Source: Aureimonas sp. AU22 (GTDB taxonomy: Bacteria > Pseudomonadota > Alphaproteobacteria > Rhizobiales > Rhizobiaceae). Taken from it: DNA of 64,000 nt. Of this stretch, positions 58,996 to 64,000 are shown one piece after another. The notes under the pieces were generated by a model. It saw nothing but the letters and a program-made list of their open reading frames with translations, did no database searches and had not been told where the DNA came from. Made by a program: the position numbers and the translations under genes. Each line of letters begins with the position of its first letter. The stretch's first letter is position 1. The stretch lies in NCBI RefSeq assembly GCF_001463745.1, contig NZ_BBWJ01000004.1, positions 186,001 to 250,000 of the forward strand. The letters are read 5' to 3'.

Positions 58996-59333
58996 GCGCC
59001 GACTGCCAGACCGTCGTAGGCCAGGAGCATGTCACCGTCTCGGTGCGTCTGATCATCCGGACGACCGATGAAGGTCAAGCGGAGACCATCCACGAGCACG
59101 TCGTCACTCTGGCGAAGCGGACGGAAGCTCACCGGCACGTCCGACGCGAGGATCAGGATTTTACGCTCGATCGAGTTGTTGCCGGCGGAGACCTCGACTG
59201 GATCGCCGCCTGCGCCTCGGATGCGCGCGCGCACGTTCGGGACTTGGACTGGGGCGCCGTCGACATGCCGTTCGATCGTGACGCGCCGGCCGCCCATCTC
59301 GAAGAGCGCCGCATATTCGGCTGCGACGCTCAC
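58992..59333 (-). CDS. head-tail joining protein
   Basis: 113 residues. EMGGRRVTIERHVDGAPVQVPNVRARIRGAGGDPVEVSAGNNSIERKILILASDV, a small beta protein in the place of the head closure protein. ATGA overlaps on both sides. Confidence 0.7.
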   Translation of the reverse strand: MSVAAEYAALFEMGGRRVTIERHVDGAPVQVPNVRARIRGAGGDPVEVSAGNNSIERKILILASDVPVSFRPLRQSDDVLVDGLRLTFIGRPDDQTHRDGDMLLAYDGLAVGA

Positions 59334-59893
59334 GAGAACACCCGGAGCGGCTGCAGCAGGTTCTCGACTGCTTGCGTGCGGACGCGGGCGACGAGCTCCG
59401 GACTGTTGAACTGGCGCGAGAAGGCGCCGTCGACCGTGAAGGCGCGAAGTCCGCCGTTCGCCTCGGTCGTGGATGCGAGGCCCATCGCCATGAGGATGAC
59501 AGCAGCCTTCGCGTTGGCCGGCGGATCGTCATAACCGGCTCGGTAGAGGATCCTCACATCGTGACGATCCCCACGCACGTCAGGAAGATCGACTAGCTCA
59601 ATCAAATCTTCGGGGGGAAGTGTCTGCATCACGCCCGCCGGGTCGATGTAGCGGACGCCAAGAACTTCGATCAGCGGCGGATACGGCAGTATGACCGGCC
59701 AGGGCCAGTCGCTCCCGCACCACTCGAGCAGCTGCACTCCAAGGCATCGCCCCAGCCAACCGGACGGCCCGTCGATGTGCGCCTGAGCGGCCGCGATCAT
59801 CATCGTCACCAGCGGGTCATTTGCCGCATGAGCGCCCGGCACGTCAGCCGGCGTCACGATGGGCGCCGGCTTGTCGATGACGACGACGGTCAT
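59330..59893 (-). CDS. head-tail connector (gp6-like)
   Basis: 187 residues. NDPLVTMMIAAAQAHIDGPSGWLGRCLGVQLLEWCGSDWPWPVILPYPPLIEVLGVRYID is the pattern of the phage gp6-like connector family. First of a tightly packed connector series. Confidence 0.85.
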   Translation of the reverse strand: MTVVVIDKPAPIVTPADVPGAHAANDPLVTMMIAAAQAHIDGPSGWLGRCLGVQLLEWCGSDWPWPVILPYPPLIEVLGVRYIDPAGVMQTLPPEDLIELVDLPDVRGDRHDVRILYRAGYDDPPANAKAAVILMAMGLASTTEANGGLRAFTVDGAFSRQFNSPELVARVRTQAVENLLQPLRVFS

Positions 59894-59896
59894 GGC

Positions 59897-60118
59897 TCAG
59901 GAGGCCTTGTCGGCGGGCTTGCGAGCTGCCTTGTTCGCGACCGAAGGAGCCACCTTGTTCGCGACGTTCGGGGCGGACTTCTCGCCCTCTTCCTCGACTT
60001 CTCCGGCAGCTCGTACTGCGCCAAGCGCGACAAGGCGCTCGAAGTCCGGCTTGTCGAACTCCCGCTCCGTGCCCTTGGGATCGCCGTCGAGAGGTTTGAT
60101 CGTGATGGCTTTGATCAT
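59897..60118 (-). CDS. small phage protein
   Basis: 73 residues from ATG 60118, with AAGGAG 8 bases upstream; the frame to 60154 has no ribosome site. MIKAITIKPLDGDPKGTEREFDKPDFERLVALGAV, then a Lys/Ala-rich tail (APNVANKVAPSVANKAARK). Could be a decoration-type or connector-accessory protein; unknown. Confidence 0.65.
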   Translation of the reverse strand: MIKAITIKPLDGDPKGTEREFDKPDFERLVALGAVRAAGEVEEEGEKSAPNVANKVAPSVANKAARKPADKAS

Positions 60119-60185
60119 TGGTTCGCTCCTTCGGTTCATGAGAGGGGCGAGCACTTGGCCCGCCCCTCGTGATGAGCCGATCGGC

Positions 60186-61388
60186 TTAGTTGTTGGCGAC
60201 GCGGCCGAGATCGCCGTAGACCAGCGCCTGGCGACGATAGATCGCGAGTGCGAGGCGTTCCTCGGCGCGGATCGTCACCTTGTTCTTGACGAAGTTGTCC
60301 TGGTCCTCGGTCGAGACGTCCACGGTGGCGTCCTGACGATCGAAGATCTGCGCAGCGAGGTTGAAGGCGCCGACGAGCGCCTTGTCGACGCCCATGGCCT
60401 GGGTCTCGACGACCGGAAGGCCCCAGAGGTTCTTCTGGATCGTGCCCTGCGGATTGCCGATCAGGTAGTTGCCGCCAGCGTCTTTCGAGAGTTCGATGGC
60501 CGCCATGTCGATCGGGTTCATCACGATGCCGTTCGCCGGGTACTCGGCCAGCGCGACCTGCAAGATCATCAGGCGGACGATGTCCACCTGCGTCGTTGCC
60601 GACAAGCTGCCCGCAGCCGCGTAGGCCGTCGCCGCCGTCACGAGGCCGAGCAGGTTCTGACCGGCGCCCGAGCCGTTGAGAAGCTGGGTCTCCTCGGCGA
60701 GCGACAGGCCGTAGCGCAAACGCTGGTCGATGATGGAACGCAGGCCCGGTGCGTCGGCAAGGATCTGGACCGACGTCCGCATCCAGTGCGCGATGGTCCG
60801 GACGGTGGCCGTCGCATCCTCGAACTGCAGTTCGGACTGCGGCTTGAGAACACCCTCGGCGACGGGGGCCGCGTTGTTCTGGAACAGCTTTTCCTGCTCG
60901 TACTCGATCGCATTACCGGCCGTCTGGCCAGGCAGCAGAAGCGATCGAACCGTCAGTCGGCGCTGCGGAAGCTCGACCTGAAGACCGCGGCGGTCGGAAT
61001 TGACCAGCGCGCCAGCAGATCCCGGCGCGTCGGTCGAAAGCGAAGTGATGTCCTTGACCTCGACCAGCACGCGCCCGCGCGGACGGGTCTGGCCGGCGAA
61101 CGCCTTGAACTGCTCGTCCTCGACGAAGCGTTCGCCGGCCGTGCGCGGGCCCTCGTTGCCGCTACCGCCGCGGGCCAGCTTCTGCTCCAGCTCGTCGAGA
61201 CGCGCCTTGGTCTCGTTCATGCCGGTCAGAGCCTCGTCCGCCAGTTCCTTGGCGGCCTTCGACAGCGGCGTGCCCTTCTCGGCCTCGGCAAGCGCCTTCT
61301 CGGCGATCTCCTTGACCTTGTCATGCTTGGTTTCGAAGTCGCGCTTGACCTCGGCGGCCAGCTCGGCCGCGGTCCTCTGTTCCGACAT
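60186..61388 (-). CDS. HK97-type major capsid protein
   Basis: 400 residues. N-terminal helical delta domain (about 1-80, LAAEVKRDFETKHDKVKEIAEKALAEAEKG..LDELEQKLA), probably removed by the protease, then the HK97 fold (LQVELPQRRLTVRSLLLPGQTAGNAIEYEQE..GIVMNPIDMAAIELSKDAGGNYLIGNP..WGLPVVET). Directly follows the protease gene. Confidence 0.93.
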   Translation of the reverse strand: MSEQRTAAELAAEVKRDFETKHDKVKEIAEKALAEAEKGTPLSKAAKELADEALTGMNETKARLDELEQKLARGGSGNEGPRTAGERFVEDEQFKAFAGQTRPRGRVLVEVKDITSLSTDAPGSAGALVNSDRRGLQVELPQRRLTVRSLLLPGQTAGNAIEYEQEKLFQNNAAPVAEGVLKPQSELQFEDATATVRTIAHWMRTSVQILADAPGLRSIIDQRLRYGLSLAEETQLLNGSGAGQNLLGLVTAATAYAAAGSLSATTQVDIVRLMILQVALAEYPANGIVMNPIDMAAIELSKDAGGNYLIGNPQGTIQKNLWGLPVVETQAMGVDKALVGAFNLAAQIFDRQDATVDVSTEDQDNFVKNKVTIRAEERLALAIYRRQALVYGDLGRVANN

Positions 61389-61419
61389 GGGAACCTCCTG
61401 ATCTGGTTGAAGCGGGCTT

Positions 61420-62088
61420 TCAGCCCTTCAAGGCGCGCAGGAATGCGACGCCGTCGTCAGCCGCTTCGGCAGGTTCCCCCTGCCCCTTCAGGTGGAGACG
61501 CGCGGCGCGCTCCGCCTGCGAGTTGGACAGGCCCAATCCCTTGAGCCAGGTCTCGAACTCACGCTCTGTCAGCCGGTCCCCGGCCTTCAGTCGTTCGAAA
61601 AGGTCGTGCGCAGCCTTGGCGGCCTTCACGCTCTGCACGACCGCATTCTCGTTGGCGCCGACCGACACGATGCTGACCTCGACGAGGTCGAGCTTCTCAA
61701 GCGTCCAGACGCTCGTCTCGGTGTCGACGCTGTATTCCTTGATCCGGTAGCCGATCGATAGACCATCGATGTCGCCCGCCTTCAGGAGCGCATGCGCTTC
61801 CCGGCCGCGCTGAACGTCCATGTTCAGCTTGCCCTTGAGGAGCAGCCCGTGCCCGTCCTCTTTCGCATCCAGCCACTTCCCGATCGGCTCGCTCGGATTG
61901 TGCTGCCAGAACAGCTTGGGCATCGTGCCCTTGGCCTGATGCGACTTGAGGCTGTCGGTGTAGGCGCCCGCCGCAATGACGTCGCCATAGGCGTCCGGCT
62001 CGCCGCCGAAAGTCGATCCGTAGCCTTCGAACTCGCCGCTGTCCTTCAGGGCCTTGATCTCGAGCAGTGGAGCGGTCGTCTTGTCCAT
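61420..62088 (-). CDS. HK97-type prohead protease
   Basis: 222 residues. Catalytic His in KLFWQHNPSEPIGKW and Ser in GDIDGLSIGYRI; opening LEIKALKDSGEFEGYGSTFGGEPDAYGDVI is typical of phage S78 protease. C-terminal half has a helical extension (FERLKAGDRLTEREFETWLKG). Between portal and capsid, as usual. Confidence 0.92.
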   Translation of the reverse strand: MDKTTAPLLEIKALKDSGEFEGYGSTFGGEPDAYGDVIAAGAYTDSLKSHQAKGTMPKLFWQHNPSEPIGKWLDAKEDGHGLLLKGKLNMDVQRGREAHALLKAGDIDGLSIGYRIKEYSVDTETSVWTLEKLDLVEVSIVSVGANENAVVQSVKAAKAAHDLFERLKAGDRLTEREFETWLKGLGLSNSQAERAARLHLKGQGEPAEAADDGVAFLRALKG

Positions 62089-62097
62089 CGTCGTCTC

Positions 62098-63396
62098 CTA
62101 AGCCTGCGGCGCGGCCGCCGGGCTCGAACCGCCCTCGCCGTCCGCCTTGGGCTTGATGGCCTGTGCCAGCGGGATGTCCTGCATCTGCACCGTGATGACG
62201 TCGCCACCGTCGACCGGGGGCAGGTTCTCTAGCGCCCGGCATTCGTTGCGGGTCATCAGGCCCATGCCGATCGCGCGCTCGTGCGCCTCGTACCGGCTGG
62301 CGGTGTCACCCCGCAGAAGGCCCTCGAGGTTGAACTCGATCGTGATGCCCTGCGCCCGGCGCTCCGCCAGCGACACCAGCTGTTTCGTCAGCGCCTGCTC
62401 GATCCGCTTCAGCCGCTTGCGCAGCGTGAACTTCTGGAAGCCGAGGACGTCGACTTCCTTGCCCGTTCCCCAATTCGAGGCCTTGTCGCCGAAGCCGACC
62501 ATCGCGGGCGGGACACCGAACACCGTGCAGATCTGCTCGCCACTGAACTTCCGGCTTTCCAGCATCTGCGCGTCGACCGGATTGATCGAAAGCGGCACCC
62601 ATTTCAGCCCGCCATCCAGCAGCATCGGAGTGCCTTGGCGGATCGAGCCCATGTATTTCGTACGGAGCTTGTCCTCGAGTTCCTGACGCTGGGGACCGGT
62701 CAACCGAACCGTGTCCGATGTGGACAGGATGCCGCTCGGGTTTACACCGTTCCTGAACATCGAGGCTGCGGCGACATCGGCGTGCACCGCTCCCTCGAAG
62801 ACGCTGCGGCACACCGACAGCGTCGATGCCCCGGACAGAGCGTCACCGAGTGGCCCGCGGATGTGCAGGACGTCCTCGCCCCGGCGCACCACCCGGCTGC
62901 CGTTCTCGGTCCATTCGTACTCGATCGACCCGTCGTCGCGGCGGCGAGCTTTGACGAGATCCGGTCGGATGGGCGTCAGAGAATTGATGACCCCGCCAGC
63001 GCGGCGGGTGATGTCGGCGTAGGCGTTCCCCTCCAGCTCGAGGCTGGCAGCCATGACCTCCCAGAAATCGACTGCGGTCTGGTCGAAGTTCGGACTGTCG
63101 TGGAGCACGAAATAGAGCGGGTGATCCTTCGCCACCCGACGGATACCCTGCGCGTCCGTCCGGTAGACCATCAGCGGAAGGGATGCGATCGTTCCGGCGA
63201 TCAGCTGAACGCATGCCCATGTCGCTGCGAGGCCGATGGCGCTCGATCCCTGCGCTGCTTGGAGGTCCCGATAGTCGGCGACGCTGACTTGATTGCGGAC
63301 GAAGTTGTCGCCGTTCTCCGTCGATACATGACGCCCGTTGACGCGTTCAATGTCCTTGGTGCCGCCAAGGCGGAGAAGACGCTGGATCAGTTTCAT
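62098..63396 (-). CDS. HK97-type portal protein
   Basis: 432 residues. IASLPLMVYRTDAQGIRRVAKDHPLYFVLHDSPNFDQTAVDFWEVMAASLELEGNAYADITR and NPSGILSTSDTVRLTGPQRQELEDKLRTKYMG..PPAMVGFGDKASNWGTGKEVDVLGFQKFTLRKRLKRIEQ are clear portal motifs. ATGA overlap with the terminase gene. Confidence 0.93.
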   Translation of the reverse strand: MKLIQRLLRLGGTKDIERVNGRHVSTENGDNFVRNQVSVADYRDLQAAQGSSAIGLAATWACVQLIAGTIASLPLMVYRTDAQGIRRVAKDHPLYFVLHDSPNFDQTAVDFWEVMAASLELEGNAYADITRRAGGVINSLTPIRPDLVKARRRDDGSIEYEWTENGSRVVRRGEDVLHIRGPLGDALSGASTLSVCRSVFEGAVHADVAAASMFRNGVNPSGILSTSDTVRLTGPQRQELEDKLRTKYMGSIRQGTPMLLDGGLKWVPLSINPVDAQMLESRKFSGEQICTVFGVPPAMVGFGDKASNWGTGKEVDVLGFQKFTLRKRLKRIEQALTKQLVSLAERRAQGITIEFNLEGLLRGDTASRYEAHERAIGMGLMTRNECRALENLPPVDGGDVITVQMQDIPLAQAIKPKADGEGGSSPAAAPQA

Positions 63397-64000
63397 GCGT
63401 AGCTCGCTATCCAGTCGTCGGCGTCGAAGCCGGTGCCGGCGTAGGAAACGGCAGCCCCCAACGCCATCGCGAGGGCGACCGCGCAGTCGATCTTGTTCGA
63501 GGCACGCTCTTTCGCGAGCCAGTAGTTCCCCCAGCGATCCTCGTCCGTCACCGCCGACATCATCGCCGAGATCAGGACCGGGTTACGCTGGATCCTGATC
63601 CGGCCTTCCAGAAGCGCGTCCTCAAGCTCGCGAACGGAGCCGGGCATCCAGAGGCCTTCCGGGTCGCGCCCGTCGGCTTCCGCCGCCTGCTTCATCGGCT
63701 CGTTCGGCTTGCCCTTCTTCGTGCCACCTTGGGGATGCTCGACGAACTCGACATCGATGCCGAGACGCTCGCATTCGGGCTCGAACCCGCGCCGGAAGGC
63801 GAACCGATCGTAGGCGAGGCACTGCACCCGGTAGGCGTTCGTGTATTCCGCCAGAGCTTGCGCCACATGGTCGAAGCGAATGCTGACCCCCTTCGGCGCA
63901 TGCAGATGTCCGACGCGCGCCCATTCCTCGTAGGGCTGCTTGTCGCGAAGCGCGCGGGCGGCGATCGTGTCCCCAGGCGTCCAGGCCTCAACCCACGCTG
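63393..64000 (-). CDS. terminase large subunit (partial)
   Basis: The C-terminal 201 residues; the frame stays open to the right edge, so the ATPase half is outside. GDTIAARALRDKQPYEEWARVGHLHAPKGVSIRFDHVAQAL..CLAYDRFAFRRGFEPECERLGIDVEFVEHPQGG and KIDCAVALAMALGAAV belong to the RNase H-like nuclease domain, with D in the last motif as a metal ligand. Confidence 0.92.
   Translation of the reverse strand, partial: AWVEAWTPGDTIAARALRDKQPYEEWARVGHLHAPKGVSIRFDHVAQALAEYTNAYRVQCLAYDRFAFRRGFEPECERLGIDVEFVEHPQGGTKKGKPNEPMKQAAEADGRDPEGLWMPGSVRELEDALLEGRIRIQRNPVLISAMMSAVTDEDRWGNYWLAKERASNKIDCAVALAMALGAAVSYAGTGFDADDWIASYA

Larger units (their letters stand above)
33878..64000. mobile_element. HK97-type siphoviral prophage (left part)
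   Basis: Bounded on the left by the tRNA-Gly fragment. It contains integrase, lysis, repressor, tail and head genes in one block, with late genes on the minus strand read toward the integrase. The large terminase is cut by the window edge, so the right end and attR are not seen. Structural genes all look intact, so it may be inducible. Confidence 0.93.

Overview
The window looks like the chromosome of a high-GC alphaproteobacterium, most likely Hyphomicrobiales. The basis is the G+C-rich codon use, the many ABC import operons, Tad-type genes, an ECF sigma/NrsF (DUF1109) pair, a pentapeptide-repeat protein of the MXKDX type, and a class III adenylate cyclase. I cannot fix the genus. From 1 to about 33.4 kb it is host chromosome. 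From the tRNA-Gly fragment at 33,878 to the right edge it is an HK97-type siphoviral prophage whose right end lies outside the window.

Host part, left to right: (a) an iron/phosphonate-type ABC importer (1-2255, minus) divergent from a GntR/FCD regulator, with a perfect 18-bp palindrome between them, then an SDR dehydrogenase and a YcaC-like hydrolase; (b) three Tad-like genes (5510-8044, minus), two TadE-like and one with a vWA domain; (c) a mercuric-reductase-like flavoprotein and a D-threonine-aldolase-like enzyme; (d) a probable amino-sugar island (11323-18852): ROK regulator, periplasmic binding protein, two permeases, MalK-type ATPase, BadF/GlcNAc-kinase-type kinase and double-SIS isomerase, with the same GTTA-N7-TAAC operator in front of the regulator and the transport operon; (e) a thiol/methionine-oxidation defence island (19063-25848): YkgB-type membrane protein and divergent MarR with a Cys4 tail, DUF1223, MXKDX-repeat protein, cytochrome b plus molybdenum MsrP-like reductase, MsrB, MsrA (broken by an amber codon), ECF sigma and NrsF. 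Two promoters GTAACG-N16-CGTA precede DUF1223 and msrB; (f) an adenylate cyclase; (g) a polar amino-acid-type ABC importer interleaved with three different DUF1989 proteins and closed by an RpiR regulator (27472-33392), with two GAAAC-N4-GTTTC operators at the front.

Prophage part: half of a tRNA-Gly(CCC) gene (attachment site), tyrosine integrase, an AT-richer AlbA/ATPase gene, a lysis cassette (minus), an XRE repressor, then an unusual 3-kb region of tiny genes (39.7-42.9 kb). That region carries four related elements, each with a fixed-register promoter-like block and a terminator hairpin, which I read as a family of 70-80-nt small RNAs. The rest is a minus-strand late operon read right to left: terminase, portal, protease, capsid, head-tail connectors, major tail protein, tail chaperones with a -1 frameshift signal (GGGAAAC plus stem), tape measure, hub proteins and a tail protein with a polysaccharide-deacetylase domain. 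Terminator hairpins ending in a shared TTTTTCTTTG divide the late operon, and two plus-strand small genes interrupt it.
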